Shown here one piece after another: positions 54,540 to 63,022 of a DNA stretch of 64,000 nt. The notes under the pieces are model-generated. The model did not search any database. It saw nothing but the letters and a program-made list of their open reading frames with translations, and had not been told where the DNA came from. Origin of the DNA: an uncultured Clostridia bacterium (lineage in GTDB: Bacteria > Bacillota > Clostridia > Oscillospirales > Ruminococcaceae); contig CAMVNQ010000006.1 of NCBI GenBank assembly GCA_947168885.1, forward strand, positions 1 through 64,000, written 5' to 3'. Both the position numbers and the translations under genes were made by a program. Numbering within the stretch: the first letter of the stretch is position 1; each line of letters starts with the position of its first letter.

Positions 54540-55022
54540 ATCTGCACAGAAATGTTTATGCTCCATTCGCCCGAAGTCGTGTTCCTCGATGAGCCGACGA
54601 TCGGACTCGATGTCATCGCTAAGAATAAGATACGCGAGGTCATTTCGGAGATGAACCGCAACGGTACGACATTTATCCTCACGACCCACGATCTTGAGGA
54701 TGTCGAGCAGCTCGCGGACAATGTTATTATCATCAACCACGGGAAAAAAGTGTTCGACGACACGCTCGACAAGCTAAAAAACACGCTCGGCAGCAAGAAG
54801 ATGATAGACCTTTCACTCTCGAAACCGTTCACCGGAAGTGAGATAAACGGCGTCCCGGTCATATCCGGCGATGACGAGCTGCACGTCCTTCTCGAGGTAG
54901 ATACAAGTCAGCGCAGTATCACGGAGTTCTTAACTACGCTTTCGAGCTGCGCAGATATCACCGATATATCAGTTCGCTCTCTCCCCATGGATATGATAAT
55001 CACAAGGATATATACCGAATAG
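54540..55022 (+). pseudogene. 5'-truncated ABC transporter ATP-binding protein
   Basis: The frame begins right after the MITE-like element, with ICTEMFMLHSPEVVFLDEP. It has Walker B (VVFLDEPTIGLD) and the switch His (TTHDLEDVE), followed by a normal C-terminal regulatory part. Walker A and the signature, together with about 150 N-terminal residues, are missing. The ATG at 54552 has no ribosome site, so this is a relic of a full gene. A hairpin follows at 55031-55060. Confidence 0.8.
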
Positions 55023-55030
55023 ACTCAGAG

Positions 55031-55066
55031 TCTCCTCTCAACGTTTATCTTTGAGAGGAGGCTTGT
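55031..55066 (+). terminator. Terminator after the ABC ATPase relic
   Basis: Arms TCTCCTCTCA and TGAGAGGAGG (near perfect) are followed by CTTGTGTTT. Confidence 0.65.
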
Positions 55067-55246
55067 GTTTATCCATAGACAACCTATTCCTCCGAATAGA
55101 TCTGAAAAGTATTGATATTATATCCTATTGGTATGATAAAAGCAAGGTTCCGGAATTTTGTACATTGTTTTTTTATGATAAGATATAATTTTCGATTGTC
55201 GGTTTGTATGTTTTGACAAAAAATCGCAACTGGAACCTATATATCG
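55067..55246. other. AT-rich intergenic region
   Basis: No gene is seen. The region leads to the promoter at 55247. Confidence 0.5.
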
Positions 55247-55275
55247 TTGACGGAATAATAATATCGTGATATAAT
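55247..55275 (+). promoter_or_regulatory. Promoter of the second STAS gene
   Basis: TTGACG at 55247-55252 and TATAAT at 55270-55275 are 17 bp apart, about 170 bp ahead of the gene. Confidence 0.7.
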
Positions 55276-55443
55276 AAAATGGGTTTGTGTGAGTTATATA
55301 CATCAGGAAAGATGTGCTGAATGCACTCGCCTCATAAATGTAAACACATGCTGAAATTCTGCATAGCCTCGCTTTAATATTCCCGACTGGTGCTGAATAA
55401 CGTTACAGGCAGGACGTGTGGTTTTGAATGAATGGAGGAATAT

Positions 55444-55740
55444 ATGAATATCAAATTCGACAGGAATGACAAGGAACTTACGGTAAGGTTAGAAGGAATT
55501 CTTGACACTAGTTCTGCTCCAGTACTTGAGGATATGCTTGGGACAGCGCTTGACGGAGTTGAACTGCTCATATTCGATCTGGAAAAACTCGAATGTGTTA
55601 CAAGCGCAGGACTTCGTGTGATCTTTACGGCATCGCAGATAATGGCGGATAAAGGAGATATGATTCTGAGAAACTTATCTTTTGCTGTAAGAAAAGTGTT
55701 TGATGTTACAGGTTTCAGTGATGACCTTAAAATTGAATAA
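55444..55740 (+). CDS. Second free STAS protein
   Basis: The ATG at 55444 follows ATGGAGG (98 aa). STAS fold with phosphosite 'ECVTSAGLRVIF' and the C-terminal 'VRKVFDVTGFSDDL' helix. It is a close parallel of the STAS gene at 51928. It is followed seven bases later by a membrane acyltransferase gene, so the two may be co-translated. It may add a further output branch to the partner-switching circuit. Confidence 0.85.
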   Translation: MNIKFDRNDKELTVRLEGILDTSSAPVLEDMLGTALDGVELLIFDLEKLECVTSAGLRVIFTASQIMADKGDMILRNLSFAVRKVFDVTGFSDDLKIE

Positions 55741-55747
55741 CTTGACA

Positions 55748-56878
55748 ATGGACAAGAAAAGAATTGGAGAAATAGATATTATTAAAGGGCTTGGTATACT
55801 GATCATTGCGGCCATCCATCTTGTTTACAGAACAAAGAGCGGAGCAGCTGACTATGTGCTCCGCTCGCTCGGATGGTCTCTCATATCGGTGTTCTTTATG
55901 ATGTCCGGATATTTTTTTACAGCAGGGAAGCGAAAGGTTATACAGAGCTGGTTACATCGTCTGAGATATAGAGTGCTGCCTGTTGTTCTGGCGGAGTTCT
56001 TGCTCCTTGTGATAGGCGGAGTGTACTGCGCGTTCGTACATGGTTATGACTTCTCAGACTGGCTCCATGATGTCGCTGTAACATTCCTGCGACCGGAATG
56101 GACCGTCAGGATCTCCGGGGAATGGGGTAACGGCGGGGTACTATACGATAATCTTTCGCCGGCCTGGTTCCTGTATACTCTGATATGGACAGAACTTGTC
56201 TTTTTCCCGATCGCGGCGTGGTGTGAGGGCGGAAAGCGCAAAGTCCGCTGGTGGACGGCCGTCATCGTGCTCACAGCGGTACAGGTGCCTCTCTACATAT
56301 TTGTGAGTCCGGTTTCATGGCAGCTCCAGCTCATCCCGTTGTTTACGGTGTTTATGCTTGTCGGTGCAAAGCTGCGGGTGATGAGAGCGCATGAACGCGA
56401 GTGGAAGCTTAATCCCGCGGCAACTGCGGGAATATCGCTTGTATGCTTTGCAGTGGTGATAGGACTGTTTCTTCTTGGCGCGGATGAGAGCTATTATAGA
56501 GGGCAAATCGGGTTCACAGGCGGGTTCGACGTTCTGCTTATCGTTGTGCAGTTACCGTTCGGCGCTCTTGCCTTTTTCGCGCTCTCCAAGCTTATAATGA
56601 GGGTACGCGGCCTTTCCTACGTTCTTCAATGGATAGGACAGAGCACGGTGCTGTTCCTGATGTGCCACTGTTTTTATGGTATGATAGCGGCGGATGTGAT
56701 GCAGACATACATCAAGCCGGGGCCGATGTGGTATGTGGAGAATGCAGGTCTCTCTCTTACGCCGGAAGTTTTCTGGAAATCAGTAGCCGGTACTGCTATA
56801 GCGATAATATGCTGTGTCCTGACCAGGCTTGTCCTCGACAGAATAAGGTCGATAAAAAAACGCTGCTCCGATAACTGA
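55748..56878 (+). CDS. Acyltransferase-3 family membrane protein
   Basis: The ATG at 55748 has no ribosome site of its own and probably relies on coupling to the STAS gene that ends at 55740 (376 aa). It shows the acyltransferase-3 (OafA/YrhL) pattern: MDKKRIGEIDIIKGLGILIIAAIHL in the first helix with the conserved His, 'SVFFMMSGYFFTAGK' next, and about ten helices. Such enzymes transfer an acyl group to sugars or lipids of the cell envelope. Its position after a STAS gene and near the ligase/acyltransferase run suggests a linked product pathway. Confidence 0.82.
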   Translation: MDKKRIGEIDIIKGLGILIIAAIHLVYRTKSGAADYVLRSLGWSLISVFFMMSGYFFTAGKRKVIQSWLHRLRYRVLPVVLAEFLLLVIGGVYCAFVHGYDFSDWLHDVAVTFLRPEWTVRISGEWGNGGVLYDNLSPAWFLYTLIWTELVFFPIAAWCEGGKRKVRWWTAVIVLTAVQVPLYIFVSPVSWQLQLIPLFTVFMLVGAKLRVMRAHEREWKLNPAATAGISLVCFAVVIGLFLLGADESYYRGQIGFTGGFDVLLIVVQLPFGALAFFALSKLIMRVRGLSYVLQWIGQSTVLFLMCHCFYGMIAADVMQTYIKPGPMWYVENAGLSLTPEVFWKSVAGTAIAIICCVLTRLVLDRIRSIKKRCSDN

Positions 56879-56886
56879 ACGAAATC

Positions 56887-56926
56887 AAGGCTCTGTGCCG
56901 CTTTACGCGTGACTCAGAGCCTTTCT
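56887..56926 (+). terminator. Terminator after the acyltransferase-3 gene
   Basis: Arms AAGGCTCTG and CAGAGCCTT flank a loop and are followed by TCTGCTG. Confidence 0.6.
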
Positions 56927-56960
56927 GCTGCACCCTTTTATTGGTATTGCAAAATAATAG

Positions 56961-56989
56961 TTGCACGGAACTTACAAATATGGTATAAT
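56961..56989 (+). promoter_or_regulatory. Promoter ahead of the DUF5131 fragment
   Basis: TTGCAC at 56961-56966 and TATAAT at 56984-56989 are 17 bp apart. Confidence 0.65.
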
Positions 56990-57027
56990 AACAGAAGTGA
57001 AAAATCTGAACATCAGGGTATATTATC

Positions 57028-57204
57028 ATGCACGATATATGGAATCCGTGGCACGGCTGCATCAAAAAGAGCGAGGGCTGCGACAACTGCTATATGTACT
57101 TTCTCGACAAGATGCGGGATATGGACGGGTCGAAGATATACCGTACGAAGGCGGGTTTCGACTATCCTCTATCAGCACACCCCAACTTTCCGGAGTTTTG
57201 CTGA
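57028..57204 (+). pseudogene. N-terminal fragment of a DUF5131 (phage Gp37/Gp68-like) gene
   Basis: The frame starts MHDIWNPWHGCIKKSEGCDNCYMYFLDKM, the hallmark opening of DUF5131/Gp37-like proteins, including the W-N-P-W-H-G-C and C-x-x-C set. After about 50 codons (KIYRTKAGFDYPLS) it runs into the end of the mobC relic and stops at 57202. The full family is about 230-300 residues, so most is lost. The promoter is intact. Confidence 0.72.
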
Positions 57205-57346
57205 CTGTGATCTTATCTGTAAGGGTCGCCTGTTTTATGTACTCTGTTGTAGTGACCTGAAACTTCTCAGCCCACGCCTCAATAAGAGCCCATTCTTCAA
57301 GTTAAAATACGATTTCCTTACGTTTTACTTTCTTGTACTTACGCAT
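57180..57346 (-). pseudogene. Relic of a second mobC, with in-frame stop
   Basis: On the reverse strand an ATG at 57346, behind GGGAGG, opens MRKYKKVKRKEIVF, then TAA, then LEEWALIEAWAEKF and QVTTTEYIKQATLTDKI. This parallels the mobC at 30864 (MRKYKQVKEKKVTYELDEWEEVERR). The stop replaces a codon next to the Leu-Glu-Glu-Trp start of the helix. The gene then breaks at the junction with the DUF5131 fragment. No relaxase follows. It is the remains of another mobilizable element. Confidence 0.7.
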
Positions 57347-57560
57347 ATTATTGTCCTCCCTATAACATTTCAGCGGTCTTAGGTGCAACCTAAAAAAGCT
57401 GACCCTCAGCTTTTTGCAGCGGCGGTAGCCGCGATAATTTTTGTGAGGGGTCTCACCAAAAATCAGAAAGTGTACGTACACTCTCTATGCTTGCAAAAGC
57501 GACTTTTTTTAGCCTGTGTATATACACCGGCGACGCTGCTTTTTTAGGATGCCCTATACT
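57347..57560. other. Palindromes near the mobC relic, possible old oriT
   Basis: A perfect 14-bp palindrome AGTGTACGTACACT lies at 57469-57482. An imperfect repeat (ATTTTTGTGAG/CTCACCAAAAAT) lies at 57437-57463, and shorter repeats surround them. The position just ahead of the mobC relic on the reverse strand mirrors the oriT-like block at 30.7 kb. Confidence 0.5.
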
Positions 57561-58287
57561 TGTTTTTTGAAAAGCTCAGTCTTTATATTTCAAAACTTTG
57601 CCTTTCATATTATCTAGATATATAGAAGGGCATTTATTGAGCTTTGCATTTCGCCGATGTAGAGATTACACCTCGCCGGTTATGAAATGTTCTTCTCAGA
57701 CTATGTAACGATATTTATGATTTGCAATTGACGAACATAAAAACAACTGCCCTCATATATAAGGAAAAATATCTGCCGATTTTAAAAGGGTGATTTGAAA
57801 ATTTATGTATCTATTATTGCATTTTCATCTATCCTTAACATAATAGGGGCTCGTTTCCGGGAGATAGGTATCATTTTTGCCAAACGTAGAAAAGTCCTCT
57901 ATCATCTCCTTTTCTGCACTTCGACAAAACTTAGTGGTAGATATAATATTGTAGGGTTTATGATCTTGTATATTGCTCACGTCTTTCACCGGACAATGGA
58001 CTTTGGGAGAACGGTCCGATGCAGACGGCAAATATCACCTCAAAAAAGTATCCTCACTGTATGGGAGATTTAAGAGTTGTTTTTGTGGTAGTTCCCGCCA
58101 AGAAATATCAAATTTTTCTGCCATTTCGAAGGTTTCGTCGGTTTGTATAAAACGCGAGCTGGCTTTTAAACTAAAGTACAAATCCCCGACAGACATCGCC
58201 TGTCAGGGATTATTCGATTCTGTATTGTATTTCTTTTGTATTTGTGATATTATATAATAACAATATAGATAATAAGAGGTCAACTGT
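57561..58287. other. Mostly non-coding; possible decayed reverse-strand frame
   Basis: No confident gene is found. On the reverse strand one frame between about 58200 and 57825 is open for some 125 codons with a single stop. It reads protein-like (for example RFIQTDETFEMAEKFDISW, and CRSAEKEMIEDFSTFGKN). I do not recognise it. A -10 like TATAAT lies at 58253-58258 ahead of the reductase gene. Confidence 0.35.
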
Positions 58288-59205
58288 ATGAAAAAATACC
58301 TTATTGTAGGCACAGGCGGCACGGGTGGACCGATAGGTGCCTACCTCGCAAGTGCCGGAAAAGATGTTACATTTATTGCGCGGGGAGATAATCTGGACGG
58401 TATTAAAAAACGCGGGTTAAGAGTGATACGTCCGAATGATGAGTTCACGCTTACTCATCTCAAAGTTTCTGATCTTGGGAGCTATTGTGTTCAACCCGAT
58501 GTTATCTTTGTTTGTGTAAAGAGCTATTCGCTTGAAGCTATAATACCTGATCTTCAGCGTATCTCGGGCAGGGGTACGATCATTATTCCGATACTGAATG
58601 TATTTGGAACGGGCGGTATGCTGCAGAAATTTTTTCCGGATACTCTTGTTACAGACGGCTGTGTCTATGTTGCTGCACAAAAAAAAGAGCCGGGCTGCAT
58701 ACAGATGTACGGAGATATCATGCAAGTGATCTTTGGAGTACGCGATAAAGCTGAATACAGAAACGAGCTGAAAGAGATCGAAGCCGATCTGAATGAAAGT
58801 GGTATTGTGGGAATACTTTCCGACAATATAGCAAGGGACGCACTGCTCAAATTCTCTTATGTTTCTCCGCAGGGAGCCTGTGGTCTGTACTATGATGTTC
58901 CTGCCGGTGAAATACAGAAGCCCGGAGAGATACGAGACTGTTTCGCGGGGCTTGTACACGAGATAGATACTATCGCAGATGCAATGGATATACACTTTGC
59001 CGAAGATATTGTAAAGCGTAATATTGATATACTCTATACTCTTGTTCCTACTGCAACGACATCTTTGCAGAGAGATATAGCTGCGGGTCACGAATCGGAA
59101 ATAGATGGTCTTATCTATGAAGTGATAAGACTTGCTGACAAGTATAGTATTGAAGCTCCGATATACAGAAAGATTGCGGGTGCTCTGAAAGAAAGGCTCG
59201 CATGA
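58288..59205 (+). CDS. panE: Ketopantoate reductase-like (ApbA/PanE) protein
   Basis: Starts behind AAGAGG (305 aa). The opening GTGGTGGPIGAYLASAGKDVTFIAR is a dinucleotide-binding motif of the ApbA/PanE family. A helical domain follows from about 175, beginning with the family's 'LLKFSYVSPQGACGLYYDV' segment. PanE reduces ketopantoate with NADPH in pantothenate and CoA synthesis, but the family includes other 2-oxoacid reductases, so the substrate is not certain. It is a single-gene unit with a terminator. Confidence 0.75.
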   Translation: MKKYLIVGTGGTGGPIGAYLASAGKDVTFIARGDNLDGIKKRGLRVIRPNDEFTLTHLKVSDLGSYCVQPDVIFVCVKSYSLEAIIPDLQRISGRGTIIIPILNVFGTGGMLQKFFPDTLVTDGCVYVAAQKKEPGCIQMYGDIMQVIFGVRDKAEYRNELKEIEADLNESGIVGILSDNIARDALLKFSYVSPQGACGLYYDVPAGEIQKPGEIRDCFAGLVHEIDTIADAMDIHFAEDIVKRNIDILYTLVPTATTSLQRDIAAGHESEIDGLIYEVIRLADKYSIEAPIYRKIAGALKERLA

Positions 59206-59217
59206 TAGTTTTCTAAT

Positions 59218-59250
59218 AAACGCACAGCCGTCAACTGTGCGTTTTTTTAT
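59218..59250 (+). terminator. Terminator after the reductase
   Basis: Arms AAACGCACAG and CTGTGCGTTT are followed by a T run. Confidence 0.85.
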
Positions 59251-59285
59251 TTCATGAAATATTGAAGTCATTTCGCTTTTTCATC

Positions 59286-59314
59286 TTGACATCTCTGTCG
59301 CCTTGTGCTATAAT
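59286..59314 (+). promoter_or_regulatory. Consensus promoter of cysE
   Basis: TTGACA at 59286-59291 and TATAAT at 59309-59314, 17 bp apart. Confidence 0.85.
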
Positions 59315-59379
59315 ATAACATACTATATCTATATGTATTATATATTATAGATGATATCCGAGAAAGGAACCATACTATC

Positions 59380-60354
59380 ATGCACAAGTTAGAAGAAAAC
59401 ATCAACCACCTTATGCTGAGACTGCTTGAGGATTACGACGGCGGAAAGACTATCGACGAGATCAAGACCTTCGACCACCCGGACAAGGAGGTAATTACCG
59501 AGATAATCGCAAGCCTTCGTCGTATCATCTTCCCGGGCTATTTCAGAAACAAGTCCTACCGTGTTTACACCGTTCGCAACAACATCTCGATGCTTCTCGA
59601 GGACGTGATATTCAAGCTGATAAAGCAGATATCCATTGTTCTCCGCTACGACAAGGAGCTCGAAAATGCAGACGAAATGACCCTTGCGGGGATAGCCGAA
59701 GGCAAGACTTTCGAATTCCTCGAAAAGCTCCCGAAGATACGCGAGTATATCGAGACAGACGTGCAGGCTGCCTACGAAGGCGACCCCGCGGCATACAACA
59801 AGGACGAGATAATCTACTCGTACCCCGGTCTGTTCGCAATTCTCGTAAACCGTATCGCACACGAGCTCTGGCTGCTGAACATACCGATAATCCCGCGTAT
59901 TATGACCGAGTACGCGCACAGCGAAACAGGTATCGACATTCACCCCGGCGCGACTATCGGAAAGTATTTCTTCATCGACCACGGCACGGGCATCGTTATC
60001 GGTGAGACCACCGTTATCGGCGACAATGTGAAAATTTATCAGGGCGTTACGCTCGGTGCGCTCTCGACCCGCGGCGGTCAGGCTCTCAAAAGCAAAAAGC
60101 GTCACCCCACTATCGAGGACAACGTTACTATCTATTCCGGAGCTTCCATTCTCGGCGGCGATACAGTCATCGGCAAAAATGTTGTTATCGGTGGTAACGC
60201 GTTCATCACCCGTTCAGTTCCCGAGGGCGCAAAGGTCAGCGTAAAGAATCAAGGGCTACGATATAACTACGATGCTTCCAATCCCGTTCAGAGCGAGAAC
60301 CCGCCTATGCAGGAGGTCGATGTTGACGACGAAAGCTGGTTCTACATAATATGA
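59380..60354 (+). CDS. cysE: Serine O-acetyltransferase (EpsC type)
   Basis: The 324-aa protein starts behind AGAAAGGA. An N-terminal helical region (about 1-170) is followed by left-handed beta-helix hexapeptide repeats, with '[25 protein letters not shown]' bearing the conserved active-site Asp and His residues. It makes O-acetylserine from serine and acetyl-CoA for cysteine synthesis. The long N-terminal helical extension matches the EpsC branch rather than the shorter E. coli form. The next gene overlaps by four bases. A cysteine desulfurase and biotin synthase lie nearby on the other strand, so sulfur use is a common theme. Confidence 0.9.
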   Translation: MHKLEENINHLMLRLLEDYDGGKTIDEIKTFDHPDKEVITEIIASLRRIIFPGYFRNKSYRVYTVRNNISMLLEDVIFKLIKQISIVLRYDKELENADEMTLAGIAEGKTFEFLEKLPKIREYIETDVQAAYEGDPAAYNKDEIIYSYPGLFAILVNRIAHELWLLNIPIIPRIMTEYAHSETGIDIHPGATIGKYFFIDHGTGIVIGETTVIGDNVKIYQGVTLGALSTRGGQALKSKKRHPTIEDNVTIYSGASILGGDTVIGKNVVIGGNAFITRSVPEGAKVSVKNQGLRYNYDASNPVQSENPPMQEVDVDDESWFYII

Positions 60355-61034
60355 AAATGCAGTTCAGAGTTGAAAAAGCTGTGCTTGACAGCGGCGTAAA
60401 GATCATCTTTGCTGTAATGGAAAATATCGACAATACCGGTGAGAACGCTCAGTGGCGTGAGTACCGCGAAAAGAGGCTGGAGGAATTATATGCGCAGTAT
60501 GAGGGGATAGACGTTCATGCTGACCCGATACTCGAAGGTTTCAACATACTGCACGACAATGTTGGAGTAAAGCGCCGCAAGAACATTCCAGCAAGCGAGA
60601 ACCTCATAAAACTGCTGCTGAAAAATCACGGAATGTTTTACATAAACAAGGCAGTGGATATCTATAATTTTGTTTCCCTTGAAACAAAGCTTGCTCTTGG
60701 CGCACACAACATCGATAATGTCAGCGGCGATGTGACTCTGCGCTTTACAGACGGCACGGAGAGATATATTCCTCTCGGTCAGGAGCAGCCTGTACCTGTT
60801 GCGCCGCACGAATACTGCTACTGCGACGATGACAATGAGGTCTTGTGCAGGCTCGAAATACGGCAGGTCAACAAGACCCGCGTTGACGAAAACACCTGCA
60901 ATATCTTCTACATTATTCAGGGAAATGATGCAACACCCGACAGCCTTCTGAACGATGCGGCGGAGCGCATTATCACACTTACCGTGAAATACTGCGGAGG
61001 CAGCGGTCGTATCATAAAACCGGAAGTGACATGA
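60351..61034 (+). CDS. B3/4-domain protein (tRNA-editing-like fold)
   Basis: ATG at 60351 overlaps the cysE stop (227 aa). It contains a B3/B4 domain of the kind found in phenylalanyl-tRNA synthetase beta chains and free editing proteins: '[36 protein letters not shown]' and '[25 protein letters not shown]'. Free copies may clear mischarged tRNA or bind amino acids, but no activity is established for this group. Its coupling to cysE suggests a tie to serine or cysteine metabolism. Confidence 0.8.
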   Translation: MKMQFRVEKAVLDSGVKIIFAVMENIDNTGENAQWREYREKRLEELYAQYEGIDVHADPILEGFNILHDNVGVKRRKNIPASENLIKLLLKNHGMFYINKAVDIYNFVSLETKLALGAHNIDNVSGDVTLRFTDGTERYIPLGQEQPVPVAPHEYCYCDDDNEVLCRLEIRQVNKTRVDENTCNIFYIIQGNDATPDSLLNDAAERIITLTVKYCGGSGRIIKPEVT

Positions 61035-61074
61035 CGAAAAGACCGTTCACTTAATTTGTGAGCGGCCTTACTTT
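61035..61074. terminator. Short convergent region with weak hairpin
   Basis: GACCGTTCAC and GTGAGCGGCC form an imperfect stem at about 61042-61065, between the convergent B3/4 and biotin synthase genes, with T-rich flanks on the + strand. Confidence 0.4.
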
Positions 61075-62064
61075 TTATTCTCCCGTGCTTTCGACTGTAC
61101 CTTCATATCCGAGTGAAGCGATAAGCCGGAGTGTATCGTCGATACTCTGACCGCCGGCGGTAAGGTAGCCGGCAGCGAATATCGAATCCACGATACCGAA
61201 CAGCGTTTCCTCTCGTCCCGCAAAATACACTTCTCTGCCTGCCGCACAGCGAATATCCGCTTTCGGCAGCATAAGTCTCGCAAGGCACAGCACCTTTATG
61301 CAGTATTCCGTTGTCAGCCTCGGGGGATTCTTGTCTGCGAGACGAGTTCCCTTTATCGGCAGGAGAAAATTTATCGGTACAGACTGCGGCGATATCTCCC
61401 GTATATCCAGCAGCATATCCGCTGCATCTTCCACGCTCTCGCCCATGCCGATTATACCGCCGCAGCATATCTCGAACCCGATGCGTCTCAGCATATGAAG
61501 ATTTTCGATGCGCTGATCGTAAGTGTGGGTCGAGCAGATGTTTGGATAGTATCTGCGGCTTGTGTTGAGATTGTGATTTATGCGGTCAAGCCCCGCGTCT
61601 CTGAGCATTCGAGCCTGCTTCTCCGTGAGAAAGCCTATTGAGCAGCAGATATGTGTCCCGCTCTTTTTCATTTCCCGTACTCTGTCTGCAAGCGCACTTA
61701 TCTCGTCATCGGTGAAACTTATGCCGCTAAGTCCTATGCAATGTCTTGCAAGATGCTTCTCGTTTACGACACTGTTGTCGCCGTAAAGCTTCTCGTCGGG
61801 AATGCTGCGGTATTTCCCGATATCGGCTGTCGATCTGCACGACTGGGCGCAGTAGGCGCAGTCCTGCGAGCAGTTCCCGCTGCGCACATTGGTGAGGAGC
61901 TGGACACTGACCTTGTTGCCCTTGTACTTCCGGCGAAGTTCTCCCGCTTTTTGAGTGAGCTCTCCGAGCCGATCCTTCGGGGTCTGCAATATCGTGACAG
62001 CTTCTTCCCGTGTAAGCGGACGCTCCTCGCTGTAACCGTGCAGTATCTCGTCATATCTCGGCAA
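61075..62064 (-). CDS. bioB: Biotin synthase
   Basis: A radical SAM enzyme with the BioB cluster motif CSQDCAYCAQ (its three Cys hold the 4Fe-4S) and later 'SIGFLTEKQARMLRDAGLDRINHNLNTS', 'GGIIGMGES' and 'FLLPIKGTRL' of the family. The frame is open to 62088, but a TTG at 62064 sits well behind GAGGTGG, so I prefer 329 aa. It inserts sulfur into dethiobiotin. It overlaps the end of ridA by 14 bases, in an operon with GNAT and cysteine desulfurase, which could supply sulfur. No other biotin gene is in the window. Confidence 0.9.
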   Translation of the reverse strand: MPRYDEILHGYSEERPLTREEAVTILQTPKDRLGELTQKAGELRRKYKGNKVSVQLLTNVRSGNCSQDCAYCAQSCRSTADIGKYRSIPDEKLYGDNSVVNEKHLARHCIGLSGISFTDDEISALADRVREMKKSGTHICCSIGFLTEKQARMLRDAGLDRINHNLNTSRRYYPNICSTHTYDQRIENLHMLRRIGFEICCGGIIGMGESVEDAADMLLDIREISPQSVPINFLLPIKGTRLADKNPPRLTTEYCIKVLCLARLMLPKADIRCAAGREVYFAGREETLFGIVDSIFAAGYLTAGGQSIDDTLRLIASLGYEGTVESTGE

Positions 62065-62422
62065 TTGCTTCCACCTCGACAAGAACATTTTTCGGAAGCG
62101 TTTTCACTGCCACACAGCTTCTTGCGGGAAGAGATGTGAAGTATCTGCCGTAGATCTCGTTGAAAGTTCCGAAATCCCCCATATCCGCGAGAAAACAGGT
62201 GGTCTTCACCGCTTTTTCAAACGACGAGCCTGCGGCTTCAAGCACCGCTCCGAGGTTTTTCATCACCTGCTCGGTCTGTCCGGCGATATCTGCGGCTTCG
62301 ACTGCGTTCGTTGCGGGGTCAATGGCGATCTGCCCCGATGTGAATACAAGACCTCCGCTTACTATAGCCTGTGAGTAGGGGCCTACCGCTGCGGGAGCGC
62401 TGTTTGTGTGAATTTTCTGCAT
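62051..62422 (-). CDS. ridA: RidA/YjgF family deaminase
   Basis: Starts behind GGAGGAC (123 aa). The pattern 'PAAVGPYSQAIVSGGLVFTSGQIAIDP' and the late 'RSCVAVKTLPKNVLVEVEAIA', with the conserved Arg and Glu of the active site, fit RidA. It hydrolyses reactive enamine/imine products of PLP enzymes, protecting enzymes such as cysteine desulfurase. It is the third gene of the reverse run starting with the desulfurase, and its stop overlaps the biotin synthase start. Confidence 0.92.
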   Translation of the reverse strand: MQKIHTNSAPAAVGPYSQAIVSGGLVFTSGQIAIDPATNAVEAADIAGQTEQVMKNLGAVLEAAGSSFEKAVKTTCFLADMGDFGTFNEIYGRYFTSLPARSCVAVKTLPKNVLVEVEAIAEI

Positions 62423-62440
62423 AGTTTTGTCCTCCAGGAA

Positions 62441-63007
62441 TTATTTATTTACGACCCAATATCCGTTATATGCGTACTTGTCGTTTGTTCCGATGAGAAG
62501 CTCGTTCGACTGCCAAAAGCCGTATTTTTTCAGTGCTTCGATACGCTCTATCGTATAACAGGGGGCTTTTGTGATTATCCTGCTGCAATCGAACAGTTCA
62601 AACGCCGGCGGAACGATCAGCGACAAAATATCGAACAGCACATATTCTTTTTCATATCCGCTTTTTACGTCAAGCCGAAGAACTCCGACGCCGTTGAAGG
62701 AGTCATTGGCTTTGCGGTGAAACAGCTCGGTTGTGCCTATCGCCTTTGAAGAAGCTTTGTCGATTATTGTGAACCTTACGAACCATTTCGTGTCATAAGA
62801 CCTGAGCCAGAAATCTATCGCACTCTGCATTTTTTCTTTCGTAGGATAATAGAAATTATCTCCGTCGCAGTTGTCGCTGTTGAAAAACGGCAAGGCGTTC
62901 TTATCGGCATAAACTTCCATCAGATCATCTGCATCATTGGCATCAACTAAGCGAATCAGATACTTCTCGTTTTCAAAACTCGGGCATTCTTTGTAAACAT
63001 CTGTCAT
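62441..63007 (-). CDS. GNAT family N-acetyltransferase
   Basis: Starts behind GGAGGAT (188 aa). It shows the GNAT fold order: 'KYLIRLVDANDADDLMEVYADKNALPFF', then 'WFVRFTIIDKASSKAIGTTELF', and a middle strand 'VGVLRLDVKSGYEKEYVLFDIL'. The last part has 'IERIEALKKYGFWQSNELLIG'. The Q/R-x-x-G-x-A acetyl-CoA loop is not clear, so activity is less sure. The substrate is unknown. It lies between the desulfurase and ridA genes. Confidence 0.75.
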   Translation of the reverse strand: MTDVYKECPSFENEKYLIRLVDANDADDLMEVYADKNALPFFNSDNCDGDNFYYPTKEKMQSAIDFWLRSYDTKWFVRFTIIDKASSKAIGTTELFHRKANDSFNGVGVLRLDVKSGYEKEYVLFDILSLIVPPAFELFDCSRIITKAPCYTIERIEALKKYGFWQSNELLIGTNDKYAYNGYWVVNK

Positions 63008-63022
63008 GTCGGTATCCTCCGT

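Noticed and set aside
57795-58073. + strand 92-codon frame
   Set aside because: The ribosome site is too close to the TTG, and the sequence shows no family feature. The reverse strand looks more protein-like.
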